Notes: generated by a model not told the origin, from the letters alone. A stretch of DNA of 52,987 bases from Chitinophagaceae bacterium (GCA_947451935.1 CANGBH010000012.1:1-52987); one strand, 5' to 3'. Numbered from the stretch's first letter, positions 25,887 to 36,477 are shown. Program-made: numbers and translations.

Positions 25887-28800
25887 ATGACACCTGATCA
25901 AAAAAACACCCAACTCCTTTTCAAAACAGAATACGAAAATCTAAATCCTGAGCAGAAAGAAGCAGTAGATTCAATAGAAGGACCAGTCATGGTCATTGCA
26001 GGCCCAGGAACTGGGAAGACACAGATTCTTGCCATTAGAATTGGAAAGATTTTACTTGATACTGATACACAACCAGAAAATATTTTATGTCTTACCTACA
26101 CCGATTCAGGTGCAGTAGCTATGCGCAAAAGATTGCTTAAAATGATTGGTCCAGATGCTTACAAGGTAAACATTCACACGTATCATTCTTTTTGTAATCA
26201 AGTAATTCAAGATAACCTAGGCATTTTTGAAAAATCATCGCTTGAGGCAATATCAGATTTAGAGGCAATCTCATTACTACGCAAGTTGATTGATAGCTTT
26301 AAAAAAGGAAACCCACTCAAAAGATACCGTGGTGATATATACTATGAAGCGAAAAACCTACGACATCTCTTCAGCTCAATTAAAAGAGAAGGTTGGGACA
26401 AAAAAGCAATGCTCGATGCAATTGAAGAATATATTAAAGATCTGCCTTTCAACGATGATTTTAGATATCGTGTAAATGGGAGAGGGCATAAAGTTGGCGA
26501 CCTAAAAGAAGCTGAAATCGAAAAGGAAACAGAGTCTATGAAACGACTCGCTCAAGCCATTGAGGAATTTGACAACTACCAAAAACTAATGAAAGATCGT
26601 CAACGCTATGACTTTGACGATATGATCAATTGGGTAATAAAAGCATTTGAAGAAAATAAATTGCTTTTAGCGACCTATCAAGAACAGTACCAATACATTT
26701 TGGTTGATGAATACCAAGATACCAGTGGAACTCAAAATAAAATTGTCGAATTACTCATCAATTATTGGGATGAACCAAACATATTTGTTGTAGGCGACGA
26801 CGATCAATCTATTTTCCGTTTTCAAGGAGCCAATGTGGAGAACATGCTGTCGTTTAAAAATAAATTTCCAAGCATAAAGACTATTATGCTGACAAGAAAT
26901 TACAGGTCAGTTCAACCAATTTTAGATATATCAAAAACATTAATTGATAAAAACAAAGAACGCCTAATCAATCATATCGAAGGGTTGAGCAAAGTCTTAA
27001 TAGCTGAAAACAGTAAGCTTAAAAATATTTTGCATGCGCCTAAAATAGTTTCCTATCAAAGTCCACGAGAAGAAATGATTGGCATTACCATTGAAATTGA
27101 AGATCTAATTCAAAAAGGCATTGATCCAAAACGCATAGCCGTAATCTATAAAGAAAATAAATACGGAGAAGATTTAACTGAATTTTTAAAATCAAGGTCA
27201 ATTAAGTATTACAGCAAGCGTAATATGAATTTATTAGATCTGAATTTTATAAAAAAAATAATTATACTTTTTGAATACCTAGATGCGGAAATGGATACTC
27301 CATTTAGTGGGGACGAAAAGCTATTTGAAATTTTGCATTTCGATTGGTTTAATATCAAGCCACTTGAAATCGCAAAACTCAGTATTGAGAACAACGAGAG
27401 AAGGTATAAAAAAGAAGTATCAGGATTTAGAAATTTAATTCAGCAGAAAACAAACTCAGTAGCAACAAGTTTGTTTGAAGCCAATCTTTCCCCAGAACTT
27501 GCACGTGCAGGATTGTTCATCGAAAATTTGATTAGTTCAATCCCAAATAAAACGCTTCAAAGTTTATTTGAAGAAATTATTCAAGAATCAGGAATGCTAG
27601 GCACCATAATGCAATCGATAGACAGCCCATGGCAATTGCAATTGCTTACAGCATTTTTTGACTTCATCAAAGAGGAGACGAAAAAAGACCCTACCCTTAA
27701 CCTACTAGGGTTTGTTGAACTCCTGCAAATGATGAAAAAAGAAAATCTAAAATTACCTGTGGTTCAAATCGGAGGGAATGAAAAAGGAGTTAACCTGTTA
27801 ACCTGCCATGGTTCAAAAGGTCTTGAGTTTGAGTACGTTTTCTTCGCGGGCTGTAATGCTACATATTGGGAGAGAAAGAGGGCACAGAATACTGGATATA
27901 AATTCCCTAAATCACTCTTTGTTTCCAATACAACGTCCACATCAGACGAAGAACTTCGAAGACTATTTTATGTTGCCATTACCAGAACAGAAAAACACTT
28001 GACTATTTCTTATGCGAATCACAAAGAAGATGGAAAAGAAATAGAACCAACAATGTTTCTTGAAGAAATTCGCAGTGCACATCAATTAACTGAAGAAAAT
28101 AAAGAACTTGACGAAAACACTTTAGCTAGTTTTTCACTGGTTCAGTTCACCAAAATAATTAGTCCTACTATTGAAAGAATGGATGCAGATATTGTAGATC
28201 GTGCCCTGGATAAATTTTCCATGAATGTCACCGCCTTGAATAATTACTTGAGTTGTCCACTCGAATTCTACTACAAAAACCTTATCAGAATCCCTTCACC
28301 CAAAAACGAAACACTTGAATTTGGATCAGCAATTCATTATGCGCTTGAAAGTTTTTTCACCAAAATGAAAGATGACCCAAATAAAAATTTTCCTGCCAAA
28401 AATATCCTAATCGACGACTATATTATTTATCTATATAAGCATCGAGAAAGCTTTACCAAGCAAGAGTTTGAACGAAGAATGGAATACGGCAAGGAAATAT
28501 TAGACAAATATTATGACCAAAAAATTAGTTCTTTCTCAAAAATAGTTTCAGTTGAACGTAACATAAGAAATGTATTGGTAGATGGAATTCCATTGAAAGG
28601 GAAAATAGATAAAATGGAATTCGATGGACATAAGGTGAATGTGGTTGACTACAAAACAGGAAACCCTACTAACGCAAAAGCTAAACTTAAGAATCCAAAA
28701 CATGATCCTCCTTATGGTGGTGATTACTGGCGTCAAGCAGTCTTTTATAAACTATTGATCGACAACAACGATCAGGGTAAATACCAAGTTATTAGCACTG

Positions 28801-29024
28801 AGTTCGACTTTGTGGAGCCTAACGAGAAAAAAGAAATAAAGCCAGAAAAAGTAACCATAACACCGGATGATTTAGAACAAGTTCGTTCCCAAATCAAGTT
28901 TGCTTGGGAGAAGATTCAAGCAAGGGACTTTTATACAGGATGTGGAGAAGAGGATTGTCACTGGTGTGATTTCGTAAAGACCAATAAATTAAATATCAGT
29001 GAAGTTGAAGAGGAGCAACTCTAA
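25887..29024 (+). CDS. UvrD/AddA-type helicase fused to RecB-like Fe-S nuclease
   Basis: 1045 residues. The SF1 helicase has a Q-motif (LNPEQKEAV), Walker A AGPGTGKTQ at about 38-46, Walker B ILVDEYQDT at about 270, VGDDDQSIFRFQGA at about 303, the later TCHGSKGLEFEYVF at about 638 and LFYVAITRTEKHL at about 693. The C-terminal third is a PD-(D/E)XK nuclease of RecB type (KGKIDKMEF, then VVDYKTG at about 919-925). One Cys (SCPLEFYY, about 790) and a C-x4-C-x2-C cluster (CGEEDCHWC, about 1018-1026) match the AddB/Cas4-like 4Fe-4S site. It probably resects or repairs double-strand DNA ends. ATG at 25887 is preferred to a TTG two codons upstream. It stands alone, without an addB-like neighbour. 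Confidence 0.88.
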   Translation: MTPDQKNTQLLFKTEYENLNPEQKEAVDSIEGPVMVIAGPGTGKTQILAIRIGKILLDTDTQPENILCLTYTDSGAVAMRKRLLKMIGPDAYKVNIHTYHSFCNQVIQDNLGIFEKSSLEAISDLEAISLLRKLIDSFKKGNPLKRYRGDIYYEAKNLRHLFSSIKREGWDKKAMLDAIEEYIKDLPFNDDFRYRVNGRGHKVGDLKEAEIEKETESMKRLAQAIEEFDNYQKLMKDRQRYDFDDMINWVIKAFEENKLLLATYQEQYQYILVDEYQDTSGTQNKIVELLINYWDEPNIFVVGDDDQSIFRFQGANVENMLSFKNKFPSIKTIMLTRNYRSVQPILDISKTLIDKNKERLINHIEGLSKVLIAENSKLKNILHAPKIVSYQSPREEMIGITIEIEDLIQKGIDPKRIAVIYKENKYGEDLTEFLKSRSIKYYSKRNMNLLDLNFIKKIIILFEYLDAEMDTPFSGDEKLFEILHFDWFNIKPLEIAKLSIENNERRYKKEVSGFRNLIQQKTNSVATSLFEANLSPELARAGLFIENLISSIPNKTLQSLFEEIIQESGMLGTIMQSIDSPWQLQLLTAFFDFIKEETKKDPTLNLLGFVELLQMMKKENLKLPVVQIGGNEKGVNLLTCHGSKGLEFEYVFFAGCNATYWERKRAQNTGYKFPKSLFVSNTTSTSDEELRRLFYVAITRTEKHLTISYANHKEDGKEIEPTMFLEEIRSAHQLTEENKELDENTLASFSLVQFTKIISPTIERMDADIVDRALDKFSMNVTALNNYLSCPLEFYYKNLIRIPSPKNETLEFGSAIHYALESFFTKMKDDPNKNFPAKNILIDDYIIYLYKHRESFTKQEFERRMEYGKEILDKYYDQKISSFSKIVSVERNIRNVLVDGIPLKGKIDKMEFDGHKVNVVDYKTGNPTNAKAKLKNPKHDPPYGGDYWRQAVFYKLLIDNNDQGKYQVISTEFDFVEPNEKKEIKPEKVTITPDDLEQVRSQIKFAWEKIQARDFYTGCGEEDCHWCDFVKTNKLNISEVEEEQL

Positions 29025-29110
29025 AAGATAATTTGACTTCACGTTATCCTTTATAGCAGTAATGCCCTTCAGAGAGTCAAGAAACGCTAAAAAAAACAAA
29101 GACAAAGGAC

Positions 29111-29118
29111 TAACTTTG
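29111..29118 (+). promoter_or_regulatory. -7 promoter box TAACTTTG
   Basis: Exact TAnnTTTG match 8 bases before the ATG at 29127. Confidence 0.55.
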
Positions 29119-29126
29119 TAGAATCC

Positions 29127-30560
29127 ATGAAACGTACATTTCATAATAACAAAATAGCGTTCTTTGCAGTTGCATTCGTTGCAACATTGTTTTTTTCAAG
29201 CTGCGGCCAACAAATTCCTCCAACTGGTGGACCAAGAGACACTTTACCCCCTAAATTAGTCTTAGCAGTTCCAAGCCAAGGTGCATTAAATTTTAAAGGA
29301 GATAAAATCATCATCACATTTGATGAATACATAAACCTTGACAACCCTTTTGAAAAAGTTGTTTACTCTCCTACCCCTAAAAAAAATCCACAGGTAGAAG
29401 GAAAGCTGAAAAATGTTACCATAAAAATCAAGGATACGCTTGAAGAAAACACTACGTATAGCATCGATTTCACCACTTCACTTCGAGACATAAATGAAAA
29501 CAATCCACTTCGAGATTTCACCTATACCTTTTCCACTGGATCTTACATAGATAGCGGCTTCCTCTTTGGCAAAGTATATATAGCTGAAACAGGAAAAGTA
29601 GATAGTACCCTCATTGCTATACTTCAACAAAATTTTGACGACTCTGCAGTAGCCAAAGAAAAACCCCGCTACTATACTAAATTAAAAGGAGATGGAAGCT
29701 TTGCTTTCAAATTTATAAAGCCGGGGAAATACAACCTCTTCGCTCTTAAAGATGCCGATGGAGGAAAAACATTTAATCAGCCAAGTGAAATGATTGCCTT
29801 CTTAGACAGTCCAGTAACTGTTGGGAAAGATACGGCAATGAAACTTTATGCATTCGAAGAGGCGCATACAGAGATAGTCAAACCAAAATCAACGACTGTA
29901 AAACCAGATCTAAAAAAATTAGACCCAAATAAAGTAGACGATAAAAGGCTGCGATTGAGCAATAATCTAGAAGGTGGCAAACAAGATATACTTTCTCCAT
30001 TTATACTGATTTCCGAAAATGTCATTAAAGAATTTGATACTTCTAAAATCAAGCTTACAGACAAAGACTTCAATCAGATTGGAGCGTATAGAATACAGAT
30101 GGATACTAGTGGGAAACAGCTTGTCTTTGATGTTAAATGGCCAGAAAACACAGAGTATAAACTAATTGTTCAAAAAGATTTTGCCACAGATAGCTTGAAC
30201 AATAAATACATTAAAACAGATACGCTTTCATTCATTACAAAAAGAACGACAGAGTACGGAAGTCTTGATATCAAAATTGATCGTATCGATACTGCCTTAC
30301 ACCCAATCATCTTGCTAAAAAAAGAGAATAAAATTTTTCTACAACAAAAAATTGAAGAAAAAAGATACCGCATTAAACTTTTTAAACCAGGCGATTATCA
30401 ACTTGAAATTTTGTATGATTTAAACAACAATGGCAAATGGGATACCGGAAATTACTGGGAAAAACGCCAGCCAGAACACAATATCCCTAGCAAACAAGTG
30501 CTTCAAATTAAGGCCAATTGGGACAATGAAGTCAAAGTTGATTTGAGTATTATTAAATGA
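29127..30560 (+). CDS. Ig-like domain lipoprotein
   Basis: 477 residues. The lipoprotein signal ends FFSSC and is followed by QQIPPTGGPRDTLPPKL, a sequence typical of Bacteroidota lipoproteins with an N-terminal Big_5/SbsA-type Ig domain (IITFDEYINLDNP, TYSIDFTTSLRDINENNPLRDFTY). The remainder holds beta-rich segments, including LFALKDADGGKTFNQPSE. It is probably at the outer membrane. The molecular role is unknown. It has its own promoter box. Confidence 0.75.
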   Translation: MKRTFHNNKIAFFAVAFVATLFFSSCGQQIPPTGGPRDTLPPKLVLAVPSQGALNFKGDKIIITFDEYINLDNPFEKVVYSPTPKKNPQVEGKLKNVTIKIKDTLEENTTYSIDFTTSLRDINENNPLRDFTYTFSTGSYIDSGFLFGKVYIAETGKVDSTLIAILQQNFDDSAVAKEKPRYYTKLKGDGSFAFKFIKPGKYNLFALKDADGGKTFNQPSEMIAFLDSPVTVGKDTAMKLYAFEEAHTEIVKPKSTTVKPDLKKLDPNKVDDKRLRLSNNLEGGKQDILSPFILISENVIKEFDTSKIKLTDKDFNQIGAYRIQMDTSGKQLVFDVKWPENTEYKLIVQKDFATDSLNNKYIKTDTLSFITKRTTEYGSLDIKIDRIDTALHPIILLKKENKIFLQQKIEEKRYRIKLFKPGDYQLEILYDLNNNGKWDTGNYWEKRQPEHNIPSKQVLQIKANWDNEVKVDLSIIK

Positions 30561-30569
30561 GCACATATC

Positions 30570-30589
30570 ACCTAGTTTAAAAACTAGGT
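30570..30589. terminator. Hairpin between the Ig-like lipoprotein gene and recR
   Basis: CCTAGTTT pairs perfectly with AAACTAGG around a two-base AA centre, 9 bases after the lipoprotein stop (nine pairs counting the flanking A-T). No U-run follows, so the terminator call is tentative. Confidence 0.4.
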
Positions 30590-30668
30590 TGAGTATACAT
30601 AAAGTCAAGTCCATTTAAATAGTGCATAAAAACTTCCTTCAATAATGCGCTGTGCATGCAGCAGTTCT

Positions 30669-30676
30669 TACCTTTA
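30669..30676 (+). promoter_or_regulatory. -7 promoter box TACCTTTA
   Basis: One mismatch to TAnnTTTG, 3 bases before the ATG at 30680. It lies inside the reading frame opened by the upstream ATG at 30656, supporting the later start for recR. Confidence 0.45.
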
Positions 30677-30679
30677 CGT

Positions 30680-31294
30680 ATGCAATTGTCTTCCCAACTT
30701 CTTGATGCTGCAGTAAAGGAATTTTCCAGATTACCTGGTATTGGGAAAAAGACAGCCTTACGCTTAGTATTGCATCTACTCAAACAAGAAAACAAAGACG
30801 TAAAACAATTCAGCGAGATAATCTCTAGAATGCGGGATGAAATAAAATTTTGTACCTGCTGTTTCAATATTTCAGACAATGACCTTTGCACCATTTGCCT
30901 AAATCCTGGACGTAAAAAAGAAATTATCTGTGTAGTAGAAAATATTAGAGATGTCATTGCAATAGAATCTACTGAACAGTACAATGGAAGTTACCATGTA
31001 CTAGGAGGGGTAATTTCTCCACTTGACGGCGTTGGCCCAGATCAACTTACCATAGAACCATTAATCAGCCGCATAGCAACTGAAAAAACGAAAGAGATTG
31101 TATTTGCCCTTAATCCTACTATTCAAGGCGACACTACCATTTATTACATAAGAAAAAAACTAAACGACCCAGCTATTCGCTTTACCACCATTGCCCGTGG
31201 TATTTCATTTGGAGGAGAATTAGAATATGCTGATGAGATGACCTTGGCTAAAAGCATTCGCAATAGACTTCCAGTCGATAGTTATATTCAATAA
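30680..31294 (+). CDS. recR: Recombination mediator RecR
   Basis: 204 residues. RecR loads RecA with RecO/RecF during gap repair. Landmarks are the HhH region [20 protein letters not shown], the C4 zinc site [16 protein letters not shown], and the Toprim domain [12 protein letters not shown] and [15 protein letters not shown]. The frame opens at ATG 30656, but the family begins at about this Met with SxLLxxAVxEFSRLPG, so 30680 is chosen. Confidence 0.94.
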   Translation: MQLSSQLLDAAVKEFSRLPGIGKKTALRLVLHLLKQENKDVKQFSEIISRMRDEIKFCTCCFNISDNDLCTICLNPGRKKEIICVVENIRDVIAIESTEQYNGSYHVLGGVISPLDGVGPDQLTIEPLISRIATEKTKEIVFALNPTIQGDTTIYYIRKKLNDPAIRFTTIARGISFGGELEYADEMTLAKSIRNRLPVDSYIQ

Positions 31295-31379
31295 AATGTA
31301 GGGAATGAACGAGCTATGTTTTTTAGCTTATAACATCCAACTCAAACCCCCAACCCACTTCACTTTACCCCATTTTTAC

Positions 31380-31387
31380 TACCTTTG
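31380..31387 (+). promoter_or_regulatory. -7 promoter box TACCTTTG for split metH
   Basis: Exact TAnnTTTG match 16 bases before the chosen start at 31404, inside the longer frame that opens at 31305. It supports the shorter protein. Confidence 0.55.
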
Positions 31388-31403
31388 CAGCCTTCACATT
31401 ACA

Positions 31404-32447
31404 ATGAAAGACATACAAACACTCCTTAAGGAAAAAATCCTCGTAATTGATGGTGCGATGGGAACTATGATCCAACGGCACAAACTTCAAGAAGGAGATT
31501 ATAGGGGCGTGAGATTTGCCAATTGGGATTCAGATTTAAAAGGCAATAATGACCTATTATCTATAACCCAGCCAGAAATCATAACGAACATTCACCTCCA
31601 ATATCTAGAGGCCGGAGCAGACATTATTGAAACCAATACATTCAATGCACAGGCAGTCTCCTTGGCAGACTACAACATGAGTGAATTAGCCTATGAAATG
31701 AATATCGCAGCTGCTCATTGTGCAAAAGAAGCTGTAAAAATATACCAATCAAAATACCCTGAACGTATAAATCAAGGTGGCCCATTTGTAGCTGGGGCAA
31801 TTGGACCGATGAACAAAACACTTTCATTATCTCCAGATGTAAATAATCCTGGTTTTAGATCAATCAGCTTTGATGAGGTGGCAAACGCATATTATGAACA
31901 AGTAAAAGCATTGGTTGAAGGTGGGGTAGACTTGTTACTGATTGAAACTATTTTTGACACCTTAAATGCAAAAGCGGCCATATATGCGATAAAGAAGTTC
32001 TTTAGGGATCAACAGATAAAAGAACTTCCATTGATGATTAGTGGGACGATAACCGATGCCTCTGGCAGAACATTGAGTGGACAAACACTAGAAGCATTTT
32101 ATACAAGCGTTGAACATGCTAAGCCTATTAGCATCGGCTTAAACTGTGCATTGGGAGCAAATCAAATGCGTGCACACATTGAAGAGCTTTCGCAAATTGC
32201 ATCATGTTATACATCAGCATATCCAAATGCTGGCTTACCTAATGCGATGGGAGAATATGATGAAGAGCCTGCACAAACCGCAGATTTTATTGAAGAATGG
32301 GCTAAGCAAGGCTTCGTTAATATTGTAGGCGGTTGCTGTGGAACCACACCCGACCATATTCAACATATTGCAGACCATGTTAAACATTTAAAACCAAGAC
32401 CATTGCCTATCATGGAAAAAGTGCTTGATATGGAAAATCCCGATTAA
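31404..32447 (+). CDS. metH: Methionine synthase, homocysteine-binding module (split MetH N-part)
   Basis: 347 residues, equal to the first module of E. coli MetH. It starts [24 protein letters not shown], the family start; the frame is open back to 31305 but those 33 extra codons look like leader and hold the promoter box. Zinc/homocysteine ligands are visible as [10 protein letters not shown] (first Cys) and [13 protein letters not shown] (Cys pair). The cobalamin and folate modules are encoded by the next gene, which starts 2 bases after the stop in another frame. The split sits at the natural module boundary, so it is not a frameshift artefact. I believe this split is usual in this part of the Bacteroidota. 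Confidence 0.9.
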   Translation: MKDIQTLLKEKILVIDGAMGTMIQRHKLQEGDYRGVRFANWDSDLKGNNDLLSITQPEIITNIHLQYLEAGADIIETNTFNAQAVSLADYNMSELAYEMNIAAAHCAKEAVKIYQSKYPERINQGGPFVAGAIGPMNKTLSLSPDVNNPGFRSISFDEVANAYYEQVKALVEGGVDLLLIETIFDTLNAKAAIYAIKKFFRDQQIKELPLMISGTITDASGRTLSGQTLEAFYTSVEHAKPISIGLNCALGANQMRAHIEELSQIASCYTSAYPNAGLPNAMGEYDEEPAQTADFIEEWAKQGFVNIVGGCCGTTPDHIQHIADHVKHLKPRPLPIMEKVLDMENPD

Positions 32448-32449
32448 AG

Positions 32450-35131
32450 ATGTCTGTACCTATACATATTAAACCCTACATGCGTTTGGCAGGACTAGAA
32501 CCATTAGTCATCAGGCCTGAAACTAATTTTGTAAACGTAGGTGAACGAACCAATGTAACGGGTTCTAAAAAGTTTGCACGACTCATCCGAGATGAACAAT
32601 ACGAAGAAGCGCTATCAATCGCCAGACAACAGGTAGAAAATGGAGCACAGATACTCGATGTAAATATGGACGACGCCTTGCTGGATGGTGAAAAAGCAAT
32701 GGTCACTTACCTGAATTTACTTCAAAGCGAACCAGACATTGCACGCATTCCAATTATGATAGACTCTTCTAAGTTTTCTATCATAGAAGCTGGATTAAAA
32801 TGTGTTCAAGGAAAATGCATTGTCAATTCAATTTCATTAAAAGAAGGGGAAGAAAAATTCATTCAACAAGCCATCATTTGCAGAAGCTTTGGGGCTGCGG
32901 TGATTGTTATGGCATTTGATGAAAATGGCCAGGCTGATACGTTAGAAAGACGTGTTAATATAGCAGAAAGAGCATATAGACTACTAACAACTGTCGTTGG
33001 GTTCTCTCCATCAGATATTATTTTCGACTTAAATATTTTTGCTGTTGCAACGGGTTTAGAAGAACACAACAACTATGGGGTAGATTTTATTGAAGCTACT
33101 CGCATCATTAAAAATAAATTTCCGCTAGTTAAAATTTCAGGTGGAGTAAGTAATTTATCATTTTCATTTCGCGGGAATGATCATGTTAGGGAAGCCATGC
33201 ATTCTGTTTTTCTCTATTATGCTATAAAAGCAGGAATGGACATGGGAATCGTGAATGCAGGTCAGTTAGTTATCTATGATGAAATAGATCCTGCGCTTAG
33301 AGAATTGTGCGAAGATGTCATCCTCAACAGAAACAATGATGATAATCAAGCCACTGAAAAATTAATTGTATTTGCTGAAACAGTTAAGGCTAAAGGCAAA
33401 GTTCAAGAAAAAAATGAAGTATGGAGAACAGGAACTGTCGAAGAAAGACTTAGGCATGCTTTAGTGAACGGCATCACCGAATACATTGAATTGGATACAG
33501 AAGAAGCAAGGTTGAAATACCCACGACCGCTTGATGTCATTGAAGGTCCACTCATGGATGGTATGAATACCGTCGGAGATTTATTTGGTGTAGGGAAAAT
33601 GTTTCTCCCACAAGTGGTCAAAAGTGCGCGGGTCATGAAAAAAAGTGTGGCTGTATTAACTCCATATATTGAAGCACAAAAAGAAACAGCATCATCCGCA
33701 GGAAAAATATTAATGGCTACCGTAAAAGGTGATGTGCATGATATCGGTAAAAATATAGTCGGTGTAGTATTGGGATGTAATGGATATGAGATTATTGATC
33801 TTGGTGTAATGGTCTCTGCAGATAAGATATTAGATGAAGCGCAAAAACAAGACGTAGATATTATAGGACTTAGTGGTTTAATTACTCCTTCACTTGATGA
33901 AATGGTACATGTTGCTTCTGAAATGAAGAGAAGAAATATGAAGCAACCCCTTCTCATTGGAGGCGCCACCACATCAAGGATGCATACTGCTCTACGAATT
34001 GCAACACAATATGATAATGGTGTAATCCATGTACTCGATGCATCAAGAAGTGTATCTGTTGCAGGTTCATTATTAAATCAAAACAAGGAAGAGTTTCTTG
34101 CCGCCACAGATGCAGCATATGAAAAATTAAAAATTGAGTTCGCCAATAAAAAAAGCTCCAAAGAATACCTTTCTTATGAAGCCGCCATCCAAAATAAATT
34201 CAAAATATCTTGGGAGCAATCAGATTTTACTACTCCAAGTTTTACTGGAAAAAAAATAGCCGATACAATCAGCATTGAAACAATTGCCCCTTATATAGAT
34301 TGGACTCCCTTTTTTATTGCATGGGAAATGCACGGAAAATTTCCTGCACTCTTATCAGATGAAAAAATTGGAAAAGAAGCAACTAAGCTTCATCAAGATG
34401 CCACAGAAATGCTAAAACGGATTGTTGATGAAAAATGGCTTACAACACATGCCGTATATGGTTTCTGGCCAGCAAATAGCAATGATAGAGATACCGTTAC
34501 GGTATTGGACATCGATACTAAAGAAGAAATTGACTTGCAATTTTTACGCCAGCAAATGAAAAAAGCAGCAGGGCAACCCAATCTTTCTTTAGCCGATTTT
34601 GTTGCACCAAGCACTACACAAAAACAAGATTATATCGGAGCATTTGCCGTAACTATAAAGGGAATTGAAAAGCACATCAAACGATTTGAATCTGAATTTG
34701 ATGATTACAGTAAAATTCTTTTACAATCATTAGCTGATCGCTTAGCTGAGGCTCTTACTGAATATTTACACAAAGTAGTGAGAATGAACGATTGGGGGTA
34801 TGCAAAAAATGAAACCCTTTCCGAAGAAGAGTTGATAACAGAATCTTATATAGGCATCCGACCAGCCCCTGGATATCCTGCATGCCCAGATCATACTGAA
34901 AAGCATAAACTATTTCACTTACTTGATGCTACGAATAGCATAGGCATTCAACTCACAGAATCACTAGCCATGTTCCCTGCATCTTCTGTATGTGGATGGT
35001 ATTTCTCACACCCTGAATCAAAATATTTTGGAGTAGGGAAAATAGAAAACGACCAACTAAATGATTATGCAGAACGAAAAAAAATGAACAAAGAAGAAGC
35101 TACTAAATGGTTGAGGCCTATTTTGGAGTGA
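32450..35131 (+). CDS. metH: Methionine synthase, folate / cobalamin / activation modules (split MetH C-part)
   Basis: 893 residues. In order: pterin-binding domain ([22 protein letters not shown]-type motif [12 protein letters not shown]), cap and B12-binding domain with cobalamin-ligand His430 in [20 protein letters not shown] and [16 protein letters not shown], and the AdoMet activation domain ([32 protein letters not shown]). It transfers methyl from methyl-H4folate to homocysteine bound on the partner protein. It begins 2 bases after the N-module stop with its own ATG. No cobalamin riboswitch was seen upstream of either gene. Confidence 0.93.
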   Translation: MSVPIHIKPYMRLAGLEPLVIRPETNFVNVGERTNVTGSKKFARLIRDEQYEEALSIARQQVENGAQILDVNMDDALLDGEKAMVTYLNLLQSEPDIARIPIMIDSSKFSIIEAGLKCVQGKCIVNSISLKEGEEKFIQQAIICRSFGAAVIVMAFDENGQADTLERRVNIAERAYRLLTTVVGFSPSDIIFDLNIFAVATGLEEHNNYGVDFIEATRIIKNKFPLVKISGGVSNLSFSFRGNDHVREAMHSVFLYYAIKAGMDMGIVNAGQLVIYDEIDPALRELCEDVILNRNNDDNQATEKLIVFAETVKAKGKVQEKNEVWRTGTVEERLRHALVNGITEYIELDTEEARLKYPRPLDVIEGPLMDGMNTVGDLFGVGKMFLPQVVKSARVMKKSVAVLTPYIEAQKETASSAGKILMATVKGDVHDIGKNIVGVVLGCNGYEIIDLGVMVSADKILDEAQKQDVDIIGLSGLITPSLDEMVHVASEMKRRNMKQPLLIGGATTSRMHTALRIATQYDNGVIHVLDASRSVSVAGSLLNQNKEEFLAATDAAYEKLKIEFANKKSSKEYLSYEAAIQNKFKISWEQSDFTTPSFTGKKIADTISIETIAPYIDWTPFFIAWEMHGKFPALLSDEKIGKEATKLHQDATEMLKRIVDEKWLTTHAVYGFWPANSNDRDTVTVLDIDTKEEIDLQFLRQQMKKAAGQPNLSLADFVAPSTTQKQDYIGAFAVTIKGIEKHIKRFESEFDDYSKILLQSLADRLAEALTEYLHKVVRMNDWGYAKNETLSEEELITESYIGIRPAPGYPACPDHTEKHKLFHLLDATNSIGIQLTESLAMFPASSVCGWYFSHPESKYFGVGKIENDQLNDYAERKKMNKEEATKWLRPILE

Positions 35132-35304
35132 GTTGAGGTTAGACGCTTAGCGCTGGACGCTTATCGCTTTTACTGTTGCGTTGGGTTGGGAGTTCTGAGT
35201 TGGGAGTTGGTAAGCTGTTTAATTTGTAAAATTCGTTCATGACTTCAAACTAACTACTAACATCTAACGTCTATCATCTAACTTCTATCATCTAAAACTA
35301 TCCA
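35132..35304. repeat. Heptad and 14-mer low-complexity array between metH and xth
   Basis: GACGCTTAGCGCTG at 35142-35155 is followed by a close second copy at 35156-35169. GTTGGGA / GTTCTGA / GTTGGGA runs at 35185-35210. Five seven-base units of the type ACATCTA run at 35260-35294. The left half is G-rich and the right half is its C/T-rich complement in word content, for example GTTAGACG against CGTCTATC. Confidence 0.7.
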
Positions 35305-36072
35305 ATGCGCATCATATCATACAACGTAAATGGAATAAGAGCAGCCATTAAAAAAGGATTTATCGATTGGCTGAAAACAGACCCTGCAGACATAATCTGT
35401 TTACAGGAAACCAAAGCAACCGAATCTGATATTGACATCGCACCAATTCATGCATTGGGTTATACAGATTATTGGTTTAGTGCTTCTAAAAAAGGATACA
35501 GTGGCGTAGCCGTTTTTACAAAAATTAAACCAGATAAAGTTATCAAAGGAAATGGCCATTCAGAAAGCGACGATGAAGGAAGGGTAATTCAACTTCACTT
35601 TGGTGATTTACTTTTAATCAATGCCTATTTCCCTTCAGGCACCTCTGGGGAAGAAAGACAAGACTTCAAAATGGTTTGGCTGAATGAGTTAATGAGCTAC
35701 CTAAACAAGCTCAAAAAGAAACAACAAAAAATTATACTCTGCGGAGATTATAATATCGCACACAAAGAAATAGATATACATGATCCAAAAGGAAATAAAA
35801 ATTCTACCGGCTTTCTTCCTGAAGAAAGGAAATGGATGGATGATTTTTTTACTTCCGGATGGGTTGATACATTCAGGGCTGTACATCCTGAGCCACATCG
35901 ATACTCGTGGTGGAGTCAGCGATTCCCTAGTGTTCGACTAAACAATAAAGGATGGAGAATTGATTACATCAACACAACCAATGTTCTTGAACAAGATATA
36001 CAAGATGCTGAGATATTTCCCGACATAAAACATAGCGATCATTGTCCAGTATATTTAAAATTAAAAAGCTAA
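35305..36072 (+). CDS. xth: Exodeoxyribonuclease III / AP endonuclease
   Basis: 255 residues of the exonuclease III family. It cleaves 5' to abasic sites and trims 3' ends in base-excision repair. The ordered motifs are SYNVNGIRAAIKKGF, ICLQETKA (metal-binding Glu), GVAVFTK, INAYFPSG, LCGDYNIAHKEID, RYSWWSQR and the closing SDHCPVYLKL with the catalytic His. It starts right after the heptad array; no clear promoter box is seen. The next gene begins 5 bases after its stop. Confidence 0.94.
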   Translation: MRIISYNVNGIRAAIKKGFIDWLKTDPADIICLQETKATESDIDIAPIHALGYTDYWFSASKKGYSGVAVFTKIKPDKVIKGNGHSESDDEGRVIQLHFGDLLLINAYFPSGTSGEERQDFKMVWLNELMSYLNKLKKKQQKIILCGDYNIAHKEIDIHDPKGNKNSTGFLPEERKWMDDFFTSGWVDTFRAVHPEPHRYSWWSQRFPSVRLNNKGWRIDYINTTNVLEQDIQDAEIFPDIKHSDHCPVYLKLKS

Positions 36073-36077
36073 AAAAT

Positions 36078-36383
36078 ATGATTGTGTACAATATCACTTC
36101 AAATGTTGCGCATGAGGTTATCGATAAATGGATGAGTTGGCTTAACGAAATACATATTCCAGAAATATTGGAAACTGGTGTATTCAATGAATACAAGTTT
36201 TTGCAACTGTTAGATATTGATGAGACAGATGGAAAGACTTATACCCTCCAACTTATTTGCGATGATGAACAAGCGTGTAGAAAATACATCAATGAAGTTG
36301 GACCAGCCTTTATACAAAAATCAGAATTAATGTGGGGCAATTCTGTCTACAATTTTAGATCAATATTGAAAAGTGTGCAATAA
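36078..36383 (+). CDS. DUF4286 family small protein
   Basis: 101 residues beginning MIVYNITSNVAHEVIDKWM and ending LMWGNSVYNFRSIL, the pattern of the DUF4286 family, which is small and cytosolic and looks like a ferredoxin-fold protein. Function is unknown. A Met 12 codons upstream is in frame but overlaps xth; 36078 is the conserved start. Probably co-transcribed with xth. Confidence 0.8.
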   Translation: MIVYNITSNVAHEVIDKWMSWLNEIHIPEILETGVFNEYKFLQLLDIDETDGKTYTLQLICDDEQACRKYINEVGPAFIQKSELMWGNSVYNFRSILKSVQ

Positions 36384-36477
36384 CTGTGGAAAATTAAAAA
36401 AGACCCAGAAACCTTTGCTAAACCTGGATTTCAAGTCGCAAAATCAGATTCACAACTCTAATAAAATACATGACTAT

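Noticed and set aside
31295-31403. Cobalamin riboswitch upstream of metH
   Set aside because: The gap between recR and the metH start is about 110 bases and shows no B12-box-like sequence; it holds a promoter box only.
32440-32455. Possible frameshift breaking metH into two pieces
   Set aside because: The break falls at the natural module boundary, the second part has its own ATG 2 bases after the stop, and both modules are complete.
33403-33972. Long minus-strand open frame inside the second metH gene
   Set aside because: It is antisense to conserved MetH sequence, low in recognisable motifs and has no promoter; it is a shadow of the real gene.
36042-36077. Earlier start for the DUF4286 protein overlapping xth
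   Set aside because: The 12 extra codons overlap the end of xth and are not part of the family; MIVYNITSNV is the conserved start.
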